64,000 nucleotides of DNA from Ptiloglossa arizonensis (Eukaryota; Arthropoda; Insecta; Hymenoptera; Colletidae). Both the position numbers and the translations under genes were made by a program. The stretch spans positions 1,736,001 to 1,800,000 of the forward strand of contig NW_027478402.1 in assembly GCF_051014685.1 (NCBI RefSeq), given 5' to 3'. Within the stretch, counting starts at the first letter, position 1, and the number at the start of each line of letters is the position of its first letter. The notes beneath the pieces were generated by a model. It saw nothing but the letters and a program-made list of their open reading frames with translations, searched no databases and was not told the DNA's origin. Below, piece after piece: positions 24,973 through 38,500 of the stretch.

Positions 24973-27626
24973 GTTATTGGTTTCGAGTATCAGACTTGCG
25001 AAAATTTTCATGGCTTCTCAACCATTCCTTAACTTCAAACACCCATATCTCGCGAACGGATTGACGACTCGATTATTTCCTGTTGCATCTGAAAGTAGAA
25101 AGTCGACCGATAACAATGGTGTGTGTACTTTTCCCCCAGGTCATTCCAGTTGTTGGTTTCTAGCATCAGAATTGCGAAAATTTTGACGGTTTCTCAACCA
25201 TTCCTTAACTTCAAACTCCCATATCTCGCGAACGGATTGACGAACTCGAGAAACTCCTGTTGCATCGGAAAGTAGAAACTCGCCCGATTACAAAGGTATG
25301 TGTATTTTTCCCCTAGGCCATAGTAGTTATTGGTTTCGAGTATCAGACTTGCGAAAATTTTGATGGTTCTTCAAGCATTCCTTAACTTCAAACTCCCATA
25401 TCTCGCGAACGGACTGACGAACTCGAGAAATTCCTGTTACATCTGAAAGTAGAAACTCGCCCCATTACAATGGTGTGTGTATTTTTCCCCTAGCCCTTTG
25501 TAGTTATTGGTTTCGAATATCAGACTTGCGAAAATTTTGATGGTTCGTCAAGCATTCCTTAACTTCAAACTCCCATATCTCGCGAACGGACTGACGAACT
25601 CGAGAAATTCCTGTTGCATCTGAAAGTAGAAACTCGCCCAATTACAAAGGTATGTGTATTTTTCCCCTAGGCCACAGTAGTTATTGGTTTCGAGTATCAG
25701 ACTTGCGAAAATTGTGATTGTTTCTCAACCATTCCTTAACTTCAAACTCCCATATCTCGCGAACGGATTGACGAACTCGAGAAATTCCTGTTGCATCTGA
25801 AAGTAGAAACTCGCCCGATTACAACGGTATGTGTATTTTTCCCCTAGGCCTTTGTAGTTATTGGTTTCGAGTATCAGACTTGCGAAAATATTGATGGTTT
25901 CTCAACCGTTCCTTAAGTTCACACTCCCATATCACGCGAACGGATTGACGAACTCAAGAAATTCCTGTTGCATCTGAAAGTAGAAACTCGCCCCATTACA
26001 ATGGTGTGTGTACTTTCCCCCTAGGCCATTCCAGTTATTCGTTTCTAGCATCAGAATTGCGAAAATTTTGATGGTTTCTCAAGCGTTCCTTAATTTCAAA
26101 CTCCCATATCTCGCGAACGGATTGACCAGCTCGAGAAAATCCTGTTGCATCTGAAAGTAGAAACTCGCCCGATTACAAAGGTATGTGTATTTTTCCCCTA
26201 GGCCACAGTAGTTATTGGTTTCGAGTATCAGACTTGCGAAAATTTTGATGGTTTCTCAACCGTTCCTTAATTTCAAACTCCCATATCTCGCCAACGGATT
26301 GACGAGCTCGAGAAATTCCTGTTGCATCTGAAAGTAGAAACTCGCCCGATTGCAAAGGTATGTGTATTTTTCCTCTAGGCCTTTGTAGTTATTGGTTTCG
26401 AGTATCAGACTTGGGAAAATTTTGATGGTTTCTCAACCATTCCTTAACTTCAAACTCCCATATCTCGCGAACGGATTGACGAACTCGAGAAATTCCTGTT
26501 GCATCTGAAAGTAGAAACTCGCGCGATTACAAAGGTATATGTATTTCTCTCCTAGGCCATAGTGGTTATTGGTTTCGAGTATCAGACATGCGAAAATTGT
26601 GATGGTTTCTCAACCATTCCTTAATTTCAAACTCCCATATCTCGCGAACGGATTGACGAACACGAGAAATTCCGGTTGCATCTGGAAGAAGAAATTCTCC
26701 CGATTACAACGGTATGTGTATTTTTCCCCTAATCCTTTGTAGTTATTGGTTTCGAGTATCAGACTTTCGTAAATTTTGATGGTTTCTCAACCATTCCTTA
26801 ACTTCAAACTCCCATATCTCGCGAACGGATTGACATAGTCGAGAAATTCCTGTTGCATCTGAAAGTAGAAGCTTGCCCAATTACAACGGTATGTGTATTT
26901 TTCCCCTAGGCCACAGTAGTTATTGTTTTCAAGTATCACACTTGCGAAAATTGTGATTGTTTCTCAACCATTCCTTAAATTCAAACTCCCATATCTCGCG
27001 AACGGATTGACGAACACGAGAAATTCCGGTTGCATCTGGAAGAAGAAGCTCTCCCGATTACAACGGTATGTGTATTTTTCCCCTAAGCCTTTGTAGTTAT
27101 TGGATTCGAGTATCAGACTTGCGAAAATTTTGATGGTTTCTCAACCGTTCCTTAATTTCAAACTTCCATATCTCGCGAACGGATTGACGAGCTGGAGAAA
27201 TTCCTGTTGCATCTGAAAGTAGAAACTCGCCCGATTACAAAGGTATGTGTATTTTTCCCCTAGCCCTTTGTAGTTATTTGTTTCGAGTATCAGACTTGCG
27301 AAAATTTTGATGGTTTCTCAACCATTCCTTAACTTCAAACTCCCATATCTCGCGAACGGATTGACGAACTCGAGAAATTCCTGTTGCATCTGAAAGTAGA
27401 AACTCGCCCGATTACAAAGATATGTGTATTTTTCCCTTAGGCCACAGTAGTTATTGGTTTCGAGTATCAGACTTGCGAAAATTTTGATGGTTTCTCAACC
27501 GTTCCTTAATTTCAAACTCCCATATCTCGCGAACGGATTGACGAGCTCGAGAAATTCCTGTTGCATCTGAAAGTAGAAACTCGCCCGATTACAAAGGTAT
27601 GTGTATTTTTCCCCTAGGCCTTTGTA
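24973..27626. repeat. HOR unit, 15-mer with an older insert of monomers (2654 bp)
   Basis: Starts A B C D E F G H and then continues with seven monomers outside the A-to-H set (26388-27626) before the next A. It is the longest A-to-A distance in the core. Confidence 0.88.
26388..27626. repeat. Block of seven diverged monomers within the core
   Basis: Carries 'acttgggaaaatt' (26409), 'gcgcgattac', 'tatttctctcctaggcc', 'gaacacgagaaattccgg' and 'ctggaagaagaaa'. The same run of variants recurs from about 32226 (offset 5838, 33 x 177 - 3). Related monomers occur in the 17-mer at 35.5-41.5 kb. The block is thus a paralogue of transition-zone sequence, placed in the core by exchange or left over from before homogenisation. 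Confidence 0.85.
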
Positions 27627-29218
27627 GTTATTGGTTTCGAGTATCAGACTTGCGAAAATTTTCATGGCTTCTCAACCATTCCTTAACTTCAAACACCCAT
27701 ATCTCGCGAACGGATTGACGACTCGATTATTTCCTGTTGCATCTGAAAGTAGAAAGTCGACCGATAACAATGGTGTGTGTACTTTTCCCCCAGGTCATTC
27801 CAGATGTTCGTTTCTAGCATCAGAATTGCGAAAATTTTGACGGTTTCTCAACCATTCCTTAACTTCAAACTCCCATATCTCGCGAACGGATTGACGAACT
27901 CGAGAAACTCCTGTTGTATCGGAAAGTAGAAACTCGCCCGATTACAAAGGTATGTGTATTTTTCCCCTAGGCCATAGTAGTTATTGGTTTCGAGTATCAG
28001 ACTTGCGATAATTTTGATGGTTCGTCAAGCATTCCTTAACTTCAAACTCCCATATCTCGCGAACGGACTGACGAACTCGAGAAATTCCTGTTACATCTGA
28101 AAGTAGAAACTCGCCCCATTACAATGGTGTGTGTATTTTTCCCCTAGCCCTTTGTAGTTATTGGTTTCGAATATCAGACTTGCGAAAATTTTGATGGTTC
28201 GTCAAGCATTCCTTAACTTCAAACTCCCATATCTCGCGAACGGACTGACGAACTCGAGAAATTCCTGTTGCATCTGAAAGTAGAAACTCGCCCAATTACA
28301 AAGGTATGTGTATTTTTCCCCTAGGCCAAAGTAGTTATTGGTTTCGAGTATCAGACTTGCGAAAATTGTGATTGTTTCTCAACCATTCCTTAACTTCAAA
28401 CTCCCATATCTCGCGAACGGATTGACGAACTCGAGAAATTCCTGTTGCATCTGAAAGTAGAAACTCGCCCAATTACAACGGTATGTGTATTTTTCCCCTA
28501 GGCCTTTGTAGTTATTGGTTTCGAGTATCAGACTTGCGAAAATATTGATGGTTTCTCAACCGTTCCTTAAGTTCACACTCCCATATCACGCGAACGGATT
28601 GACGAACTCAAGAAATTCCTGTTGCATCTGAAAGTAGAAACTCGCCCCATTACAATGGTGTGTGTACTTTCCCCCTAGGCCATTCCAGTTATTCGTTTCT
28701 AGCATCAGAATTGCGAAAATTTTGATGGTTTCTCAAGCGTTCCTTAATTTCAAACTCCCATATCTCGCGAACGGATTGACCAGCTCGAGAAAATCCTGTT
28801 GCATCTGAAAGTAGAAACTCGCCCGATTACAAAGGTATGTGTATTTTTCCCCTAGGCCACAGTAGTTATTGGTTTCGAGTATCACACTTGCGAAAATTGT
28901 GATTGTTTCTCAACCATTCCTTAACTTCAAACTCCCATATCTCGCGAACGGATTGACGAACTCGAGAAATTCCTGTTGCATCTGAAAGTAGAAACTCGCC
29001 CGATTACAAAGGTATGTGTATTTTTCCCCTAGGCCACAGTAGTTATTGGTGTCGAGTATCAGACTTGCGAAAATTTTGATGGTTTCACAACCGTTCCTTA
29101 ATTTCAAACTCCCATATCTCGCGAACGGATTGACGAGCTCGAGAAATTCCTGTTGCATCTGAAAGTAGAAACTCGCCCGATTACAAAGGCATGTGTATTT
29201 TTCCCCTAGGCCTTTGTA
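27627..29218. repeat. HOR unit, 9-mer (1592 bp)
   Basis: Order A B C D E F G E-like H. The E-like monomer starts at about 28870 ('cacacttgcg', 'attgtgattg'). The A-B join has 'gatgttcgtttctagc' in place of 'gttgttggtttctagc'. Point changes are more frequent than in the central units, as expected near the edge of a homogenised domain. Confidence 0.87.
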
Positions 29219-31695
29219 GTTATTGGTTTCGAGTATCAGACTTGCGAAAATTTTCATGGCTTCTCAACCATTCCTTAACTTCAAACACCCATATCTCGCG
29301 AACGGATTGACGACTCGATTATTTCCTGTTGCATCTGAAAGTAGAAAGTCGACCGATAACAATGGTGTGTGTACTTTTCCCCCAGGTCATTCCAGTTGTT
29401 CGTTTCTAGCATCAGAATTGCGAAAATTTTGACGGTTTCTCAACCATTCCTTAACTTCAAACTCCCACATCTCGCGAAGGGATTGACGAACTCGAGAAAC
29501 TCCTGTTGCATCGGAAAGTAGAAACTCGCCCGATAACAAAGGTATGTGTATTTTTCCCCTAGGCCATAGTAGTTATTGGTTTCGAGTATCAGACTTGCGA
29601 AAATTTTGTTGGTTTGTCAAGCATTCCTTAACTTCAAACTCCCATATCTCGCGAACGGACTGACGAACTCGAGAAATTCCTGTTACATCTGAAAGTAGAA
29701 ACTCGCCCCATTACAATGGTGTGTGTATTTTTCCCCTAGCCCTTTGTAGTTATTTGTTTCGAGTATCAGACTTGCGAAAATTTTGATGGTTTCTCAACCG
29801 TTCCTTAACTTCAAACTCCCATATCTCGCGAACGGATTGACGAACTCGAGAAATTCCTGTTGCATCTGAAAGTAGAAACTCGACCGATTACAAGGGTATG
29901 TGTATTTTTCCCCTAGGCCTTTGTAGTTATTGGTTTCGAGTATCAGACTTGCGAAAATTTTCATGGCTTCTCAACCATTCCTTAACTTCAAACACCCATA
30001 TCTCGCGAACGGATTGACGACTCGATTATTTCCTGTTGCATCTGAAAGTAGAAAGTCGACCGGTAACAATGGTGTGTGTACTTTTCCCCCAGGTCATTCC
30101 AGTTGTTCGTTTCTGGCATCAGAATTGCGAAAATTTTGACGGTCTCTCAACCATTCCTTAACTTCAAACTCCCATATCTCGCGAACGGATTGACGAACTC
30201 GAGAAATTCCTGTTGCATCTGAAAGTAGAAACTCGCCCCATTACAATGGTGTGTGTACTTTTCCCCTAGGCCATTCCAGTTATTGGTTTCGAGTATCACA
30301 CTTGCGAAAATTTTGATGGTTTGTCAAGCATTCCTTAACTTCAAACTCCCATATCTCGCGAACGGATTGACGAACTCGAGAAATTCCTGTTACATCTGAA
30401 AGTAGAACCTCGCCCCATTACAATGGTGTGTGTACTTTTCCCCTAGGCCATTCCAGTTATTGGTTTCGAGTATCGGACTTGCGAAAATTTTGATGGTTTC
30501 TCAAGCAATCCTTAGCATCAAACTCCCATATCTCGCGAACGGATTGACGAACTCAATTATTTCCTGTTGCATCTGAAAGTAGAAACTCGATCGATTACAA
30601 TGGTGTGTGTACTTTTCCCCTAGGTCATTCCAGTTATTCGTTTCTAGCATCAGAATTGCGAAAATTTTGATGGTTTCTCAACCATTCCTTAACCTCAAAC
30701 TCCCATATCTCGCGAACGGATTGACATACTCGAGAAATTCCTGTTGCATCTGAAAGTAGAAACTCGCCCAATTACAAAGGTATGTGTATTTTTCCCCTAG
30801 GCCTTTGTAGTTATTGGTTTCGAGTATCAGACTTGCGAAAATTTTCATGGCTTCTCAACCATTCCTTAACTTCAAACTCCCATATCTCGCGAACGGATTG
30901 ACGAACTCAATTATTTCCTGTTGCATCTGAAAGTAGAAACTCGATCGATTACAATGGTGTGTGTACTTTTCCCCTAGGTCATTCCAGTTATTCGTTTCTA
31001 GCATCAGAATTGCGAAAATTTTGATGGTTTCTCAACCATTCCTTAACCTCAAACTCCCATATCTCGCGAACGGATTGACATACTCGAGAAATTCCTGTTG
31101 CATCTGAAAGTAGAAACTCGCCCAATTACAAAGGTATGTGTATTTTTCCCCTAGGCCAAAGTAGTTATTTGTTTCGAGTATCAGACTTGCGAAAATTGTG
31201 ATTGTTTCTCAACCATTCCTTAACTTCAAACTCCCACAGCTCGCGAACGGATTGACGAATTCGAGAAATTCCTGTTGCATCTGAATGTAGAAACCCGCCC
31301 GATTACAATGGATGTGTGTACTTTTCCCCCAGGTCATTCCAGTTATTCGTTTCTAGCATCAGAATTGCGAAAATTTTGATTGTTTCTCAACCATTCCTTA
31401 ACTTCAAACTCCCATATCTCGCGAACGGATTGAAGAACCCGATTATTTCCTGTTGCATCTGAAAGTAGAAACTCGACCGATTAGAATGGTCTGTGTACTT
31501 TTCCCCTAGGTCATTCCAGTTATTCGTTTGTAGCATGAGAATTGCGAAAATTTTGATGGTTTCTCAACCATTCCTTAACTTCAAACTCCCATATCTCGCG
31601 AACGGATTGACGAACTCGAGAAATTCCTGTTGCATCTGAAAGTAGAAACTCGCCCGATTACAAAGGTATGTGTATTTTTCCCCTAGGCCTTTGTA
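29219..31695. repeat. Decaying HOR edge: 4-mer and 10-mer after A monomers
   Basis: Two more A monomers start at 29219 and 29926 and another at 31696, spaced 707 and 1770 bp. The monomers between no longer follow the A-to-H order, and new variants appear ('gtttgtcaagc', 'ctcgatcgattac', 'gacatactcgag'). The 1770-bp spacing reflects the usual A deletion cancelled by a +1 at 'atggatgtgtgtac' (about 31311). Confidence 0.85.
30520..31156. repeat. Local two-monomer tandem duplication
   Basis: About 30520-30802 matches 30874-31156 at an offset of 354 bp (2 x 177). The match includes 'aactcaattatttcc', 'ctcgatcgattac', 'aacctcaaactcc' and 'gacatactcgag'. The copies part at 'ggcctttgta' against 'ggccaaagta'. 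Confidence 0.88.
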
Positions 31696-34600
31696 GTTAT
31701 TGGTTTCGAGTATCAGACTTACGAAAATTTTCATGGCTTCTCAACCATTCCTTAACTTCAAACTCCCATATCTCGCGAACGGATTGACGACTCGAATATT
31801 TCCTGTTGCATCTGAAAGTAGAAAGTCGACCGATAAAAAATGGTGTGTGTACTTTTCCCCCAGGTCATTCCAGTTGTTCGTTTCTAGCATCAGAATTGCG
31901 AAAATTTTGACGGTTTCTCAACCATTCCTTAACTTCAAACTCCCATATCTCGCGAACGGATTGACGAACTCGAGAAATTCCTGTTATATCTGAAAGTAGA
32001 AATTCGCCCCATTACAATGGTGTGTGTACTTTTCCCTAGGCCATTCCAGTTATTGGTTTCGAGTATCACACTTGCGAAAATATTGATGGTTTATCAAGCA
32101 TTCCTTAATTTCAAACTCCCCTATCTCGCGAACGGATTGACGAGCTCGAGAAATTCCTGTTGCATCTGAAAGTAGAAACTCGCCCGATTGCAAAGGTATG
32201 TGTATTTTTCCCCTAGGCCTTTGTAGTTATTGGTTTCGAGTATCAGACTTGGGAAAATTTTGATGGTTTCTCAACCATACCTTAACTTCAAACTCCCATA
32301 TCTCGCGAACGGATTGACGAACTCGAGAAATTCCTGTTGCATCTGAAAGTAGAAACTCGCGCGATTACAAAGGTATGTGTATTTCTCTCCTAGGCCATAG
32401 TAGTTATTGGTTTCGAGTATCAGACTTGCGAAAATTGTGATGGTTTCTCAACCATTCCTTAATTTCAAACTCCCACATCTCGCGAACGGATTGACGAACA
32501 CGAGAAATTCCGGTGGCATCTGGAAGAAGAAACTCTCCCGATTACAACGGTATGTGTATTTTTCCCCGAAGCCTTTGTAGTTATTGGTTTCGAGTATCAG
32601 ACTTGCGAAAATTTTGATGGTTTCTCAACCATTCCTTAACTTCAAACTCCCATATCTCGCGAACGGATTGACGAACTCGAGAAATTCCTGTTGCATCTGA
32701 AAGTAGAAACTCGCCCGATTACAAAGCTATGTGTATTTTTCCCCTAGGCCACAGTAGTTATTGGTTTCGAGTATCAGACTTGCGAAAATTGTGATTGTTT
32801 CTCAACCGTTCCTTAATTTCAAACTCCCATATCTCGCGAACGGATTGACGAGCTCGAGAAATTCCTGTTGCATCTGAAAGTAGAAACTCGCCCAATTACA
32901 AAGGTATGTGTATTTTTCCCCTAGGCCACAGTAGTTATTGGTTTCGAGAATCAGACTTGCGAAAATTGTGATTGTTTCTCAACCATTCCTTAACTTCAAA
33001 CTCCCATATCTCGCGAACGGATTGATGAACTCGATTATTTCCTGTTGCATCTGAAAGTAGAAAGTCGACCGAATACAATGGTGTGTGTACTTTTCCGCCA
33101 GGTCATTCCAGTTATTCGTTTCTAGCATCAGAATTGCCAAAATTTTGATGGTTTCTCATGCCGTCCTTAACTTCAAACTCCCATATCTCGCGAACGGACT
33201 GACGAACTCGAGAAATTCCTGTTACATCTGAAAGTAGAAACTCGCCCCATTACATTGGTGTGTGTACTTTTCCCCTAGGTCATTCCAGTTATTCGTTTCT
33301 AGCATCAGAATTGCGAAAATTTTGATGGTTTCTCAACCATTCCTTAACTTCAAACTCCCATATCTCCCGAACGGATTGACGAATCCGAAAAATTTCTGTT
33401 GCATCTGAAAATAGAAACTCCCCCGATTACAGTGCTATGTGTATTTTTCCCCTAGGCCATTGTAGTTATTGGTTTCGAGTATCAGACTTGCGAAAATTTT
33501 GATGGTTTCTCAACCATTCCTTAACTTCAAACTCCCATATCTCCCGAACGGATTGACGAATCCGAAAAATTTCTGTTGCATCTGAAAATAGAAACTCCCC
33601 CGATTACAGTGCTATGTGTATTTTTCCCCGAAGCCTTTGTAGTTATTGGTTTCGAGTATCAGACTTGCGGAAATTTTGATGGTTTCTCAACCGTTCCTTA
33701 ACTTCAAACTCCCATATCTCGCGAACGGATTGACGAACTCGAGAAATTCCTGTTGCATCTGAAAGTAGAAACTCGCCCAATTACAAAGGTATGTGTATTT
33801 TTCCCCTAGGCTACAGTAGTTATTGGTTTCGAGAATCAGACTAGCGAAAATTGTGATTGTTTCTCAACCATTCCTTAACTTCAAACTCCCATATCTCGCG
33901 AACGGATTGATGAACTCGATTATTTCCTGTTGCATCTGAAAGTAGAAAGTCGACCGATTACAATGGTGTGTGTACTTTCCCGCCAGGTCATTCCAGTTAT
34001 TCGTTTCTAGCATCAGAATTGCCAAAATTTTGATGGTTTCTCAAGCCTTCCTTAACTTCAAACTCCCATATCTCCCGAACGGATTGACGAATCCGAAAAA
34101 TTTCTGTTGCATCTGAAAATAGAAACTCCCCCGATTACAGTGCTATGTGTATTTTTCCCCGAAGCCTTTGTAGTTATTGGTTTCGAGTATCAGACTTGCG
34201 GAAATTTTGATGGTTTCTCAACCGTTCCTTAACTTCAAACTCCCATATCTCGCGAACGGATTGACGAACTCGAGAAATTCCTGTTGCATCTGAAACCAGA
34301 AACTCGTCCGATTACAACGGTATATGTATTTTTGCCCGAGGCCATAGTAGCTATTGGTTTCGAGTATCAGACTTGCGAAAATTTTGATGGTTTCTCAAAC
34401 ATTCCTTAACTTCAAACCCCCATATCTCGCGAACGGATTGACGAACTCGAGAAATTCCTGTTGCATCTGAAAGTAGAAACTCGCCCAATTACAAAGGTAT
34501 GTGTATTTTTCCCCTAGGCTACAGTAGTTATTGGTTTCGAGAATCAGACTAGCGAAAATTGTGATTGTTTCTCAACCATTCCTTAACTTCAAACTCCCAT

Positions 34601-35502
34601 ATCTCGCGAACGGATTGATGAACTCGATTATTTCCTGTTGCATCTGAAAGTAGAAAGTCGACCGATTACAATGGTGTGTGTACTTTTCCGCCAGGTCATT
34701 CCAGTTATTCGTTTCTAGCATCAGAATTGCCAAAATTTTGATGGTTTTTCAAGCCTTCCTTAACTTCAAACTCCCATATCTCCCGAACGGATTGACGAAT
34801 CCGAAAAATTTCTGTTGCATCTGAAAATAGAAACTCCCCCGATTACAGTGCTATGTGTATTTTTCCCCTAGGCCATTGTAATTATTGGTTTCGAGTATCA
34901 GACTTGCGAAAATTTTGATGGTTTCTCAACCATTCCTTAACTTCAAACTCCCATATCTCGCGAACGGATTGACGAACTCGAGAAATTCCTGTTGCATCTG
35001 AAAGTAGAAACTCGCCCCATTACAATGGTGTGTGTACTTTTCCCCCAGGCCATTCCAGTTATTGGTTTCGAGTATCACACTTGCGAAAATATTGATGGTT
35101 TGTCAAGCATTCCTTAACTTCAAACTCCCATATCTCGCGAACGGATTGACGAACTCGAGAAATTCCTGTTACATCTGAAAGTAGAAACTCGCCCCATTAC
35201 AATGGTGTGTGTACTGGTCCGTAGGCCATTCCAGTTATTGGTTTAGAGTATCGGACTTGCGAAAATTTTGATGGTTTCTCAAGCATTCCATAACTTCAAA
35301 CTCCCATATCTCGCGAACGGATTGAAGAACTCGATTATTTCCAGTTGCATCTGAAAGTAGAAACTCGACCGATTAGAATGGTGTGTCTACTTTTCCCCTA
35401 GGTCACACCAGTTATTCGTTTCTAGCATCAGAATTGCGAAAATTTTGGTGGTTTCTCAACCGTTCCTTAATTTCAAACTTCCATATCTCGCGAACGGATT
35501 GA
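31696..35502. repeat. Transition zone: unordered monomers with local 1- to 4-mer duplications
   Basis: The last A-like monomer (31696) has 'cttacgaaaa' and 'gactcgaatatttcc'. After it no long-range order is visible. A monomer with 'tctcccgaacgg', 'gaatccgaaaaatttc' and 'cagtgctatg' recurs at 33363, 33540, 34071 and 34779 (spacings 177, 531 and 708 bp). The neighbour with 'ctaggctacagta' and 'gactagcgaaaa' recurs at 33811 and 34519 (708 bp). These overlapping 1-, 3- and 4-mer steps mark repeated small exchanges. Confidence 0.85.
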
Positions 35503-38500
35503 CGAACTCGAGAAATTCCTGTTGCATCTGAAAGTAGAAACTCGCCCGATTACAACGGTATGTGTATTTTTCCCCTAGGCCTTTGTAGTTATTGGTTTCG
35601 AGTATCAGACTTGCGAAAATTTTGATGGTTTCTCAACCATTCCTTAACTTCAAACTCCCATATCTCGCGAACGGATTGACGAACTCGAGAAATTCCTGTT
35701 GCATCTGAAAGTAGAAACTCGCGCGATTACAGAGGTATGTGTATTTTTCTCCTAGGCCATAGTAGTTATTGGTTTCGAGTATCAGACTTGCGAAAATTGT
35801 GATGGTTTCTCAACCATTCCTTAATTTCAAACTTCCATATCTCGCGAACGGATTGACGAGGTCGAGAAATTCCTGTTGCATCTGAAAGTAGAAGCTCGCC
35901 CGATTACAATGGTATGTGTATTTTTCCCCTAGGCCTTTGTAGTTATTGGTTTCGAGTATCAGACTTGCGAAAATTTTGATGGTTTCTCAAGCATTCCATA
36001 ACTTCAAACTCCCATATCTCGCGAACGGATTGAAGAACTCGATTATTTCCAGTTGCATCTGAAAGAAGAAACTCGACCGATTAGAATGGTGTGTCTACTT
36101 TTCCCCTAGGTCAATCCAGTTATTCGTTTCTAGCATCAGAATTGCGAAAATTTTGGTGGTTTCTCAAGCATTCATTAACTTCAAACTCCCATATCTCGCG
36201 AACGGATTGACGAGCTCGAGAAATTCCTGTTGCATCTGAAAGCAGAAACTCGCCCGATTACAAAGAAATGTTTTTTTCCCCTAGGCCTTTGTAGTTATTG
36301 GTTTCGAGTATCAGACTTGCGAAAATTTTGAGGGTTTCTCAACCATTCCTTAACTTCAAACTCACATATCTCGCGAACGGATTGACGAACTCGAGAAATT
36401 TCTGTTGCATCTGAAAGTAGAAACTCGCCCGATTACAATGGTGTCTGTCCTTTTCCCCTAGGCCATTCCAGTTATTGGTTTCGAGTATCAGACCAGCGAA
36501 AATTTTGATGGTTTCTCAACCATTCCTTAACTTCAAACTCCCATATCTCGCGAACGGAATGACGAACTCGAGAAATTCCTGTTGCATATGAAAGTAGAAA
36601 CTCGCACGATTACAAGGGTGTGTATACTTTTCCCCTAGGCCATTCCAGTTATTGGTTTCGAGTATCAGAATTGCGAAAGTTTCGATGGTTTCTCAACCAT
36701 TCCTTAACTTCAAACTCCCATATCTCGTGAACGGATTGACGAACTCGAAAAATTCCTGTTGCATCTGGAAGTAGAAACTCGCACGATTACAAGGGTGTGT
36801 GTACTTTTCCCCTAGGCCATTCCAGATATTGGTTTCGAGTATCAGAATTGCGAAAATTTTGATGGTTTCTCAACCATTCCTTAACTTCAAACTCCCATAT
36901 CTCGCGAACATATTGGCGAACTCGAGAAATTCCTGTTGCATCTGAAAGCAGAATCTCGCCCGATTACAACGGTATGTGTATTTTCCCCTAGGCCATTGTA
37001 GTTATTGGTTTCAAGCATCAGAATTGCGATAATTTTGATGGTTTCTCAACCATTCCTTAACTTCAAACTCCCATATCTCGCGAAAGGAATGACGAACTCG
37101 AGAAATTCCTGTTGCATCTGAAAGTAGAAACTCGCCCGATTAAAAAGATATGTGCGTTTTTCACCTAGGCCTTTGTAGTTATTGGTTTCGAGTATCAGAC
37201 TTGCGAAAATTTTGATGGTTGCTCAACCATTCCTAAAATTCAAACTCCCATATCTCGCGAACGGATTGACGAACTCGAGAAATTCCTGTTGCATCTGAAA
37301 GTAGAAACTCGCACGATTACAAGGGTTTGTGTATTTTCCCCTAGGCCATTCCAGTTATTGGTTTCGAGTATCAGAATTGCGAAAATTTTGATGGTTTCTC
37401 AACCATTCCTTAACTTCAAACTCCCATGTCTCGCGAACGGAATGACGAACTCGAGATATTCCTGTTGCATCTGAAAGTGGAAACTCGCCCGATTACAAAG
37501 GTATGTGCATTTTTCCCCCAGGGCCTTTGTAGCTATTGGTTTCGAGTATCAGACTTGCGAAAATTTAGATGGTTTCTCAAGCATTCCTTAACTTCAAACT
37601 CCCATATCTCGCGAACGGATTGACGAACTCGAGAAATTCCTGTTGCATCTGAAAGCAGAAACTCGCCCGATTACAACGGTTTGTGTATTTTCCCCTAGGC
37701 CATTGTAGTTATTGGTTTCAAGAGTCAGAATTGCGATAATTTTGATGGTTTCTCAACCATTCCTTAACTTCAAACTCCCATATCTCGCGAAAAGGATGAC
37801 GAACTCGAGAAATTCCTGTTGCACCTGAAAGTAGAAACTCGCCCGATTAAAAAGATATGTGCGTTTTTCACCTAGGCCTTTGTAGTTATTGGTTTCGAGT
37901 ATCAGACTTGCGAAAATTTGGATGGTTGCTCAACCATTCCTTAAATTCAAACTCCCATATCTCGCGAACGGATTGACGAACTCGAGAAATTCCTGTTGCA
38001 TCTGAAAGTAGAAACTCGCACGATTACAAGGGTGTGTGTACTTTTCCCCTAGGCCATTCCAGTTATTGGTTTCGAGTATCAGAATTGCGAAAATTTTGAT
38101 GGTTTCTCCACCATTCCTTAACTTCAAACTCCCATGTCTCGCGAACGGAAGGACGAACTCGAGAAATTCCTGTTGCATCTGAAAGTGGAAACTCGCCCGA
38201 TTACAAAGGTATGTGCATTTTTCCCCTAGGCCTTTGTTGCTATTGGTTTCGAGTATCAGACTTGCGAAAATTTTGATGGTTTCTCAAGCATTCCTTAACT
38301 TCAAACTCCCATATCTCGCGAACGGATTGACGAACTCGAGAAATTCCTGTTGCATCTGAAAACAGAAACTCGCCCGATTACAACGGTATGTGTATTTTTC
38401 CCCTAGGCCTTTGTAGTTATTGGTATCGACTATCAGACTTGCGAAAATTTTGATAGATTCTCAACCTATCCTTAACTTCAAACTCCCATTTCTCGCGAAC

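Larger units (their letters stand above)
4755..29218. repeat. Core higher-order repeat domain (A-to-H monomer types)
   Basis: Thirteen consecutive units (2 to 15 monomers), each starting with monomer A. A is 176 bp, with 'catggcttctc', 'acacccatatc', 'gacgactcgattatttcc' (1-bp deletion) and 'gtcgaccgataac'. It is followed by B ('gttgttggtttctagc', 'gacggtttc', 'gaaactcc'), C ('gttcgtcaagc', 'gttacatctg'), D ('gaatatcag', 'gcccaattac'), E ('attgtgattg'), F ('aaaatattg', 'tatcacgcg', 'actcaagaaa'), G ('attcgtttctagc', 'caagcgttcc', 'gaccagctcg') and H ('accgttccttaattt', 'gacgagctcg'). The order is kept while unit length varies. Same-type monomers in different units are nearly identical, but A, F and G differ clearly from each other, which defines a HOR. 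Confidence 0.95.

Noticed and set aside
4755..29218. CRISPR-like repeat-spacer array
   Set aside because: The whole 177 bases repeat, with no unique spacers of 25-45 bases between short direct repeats. No cas genes are present.
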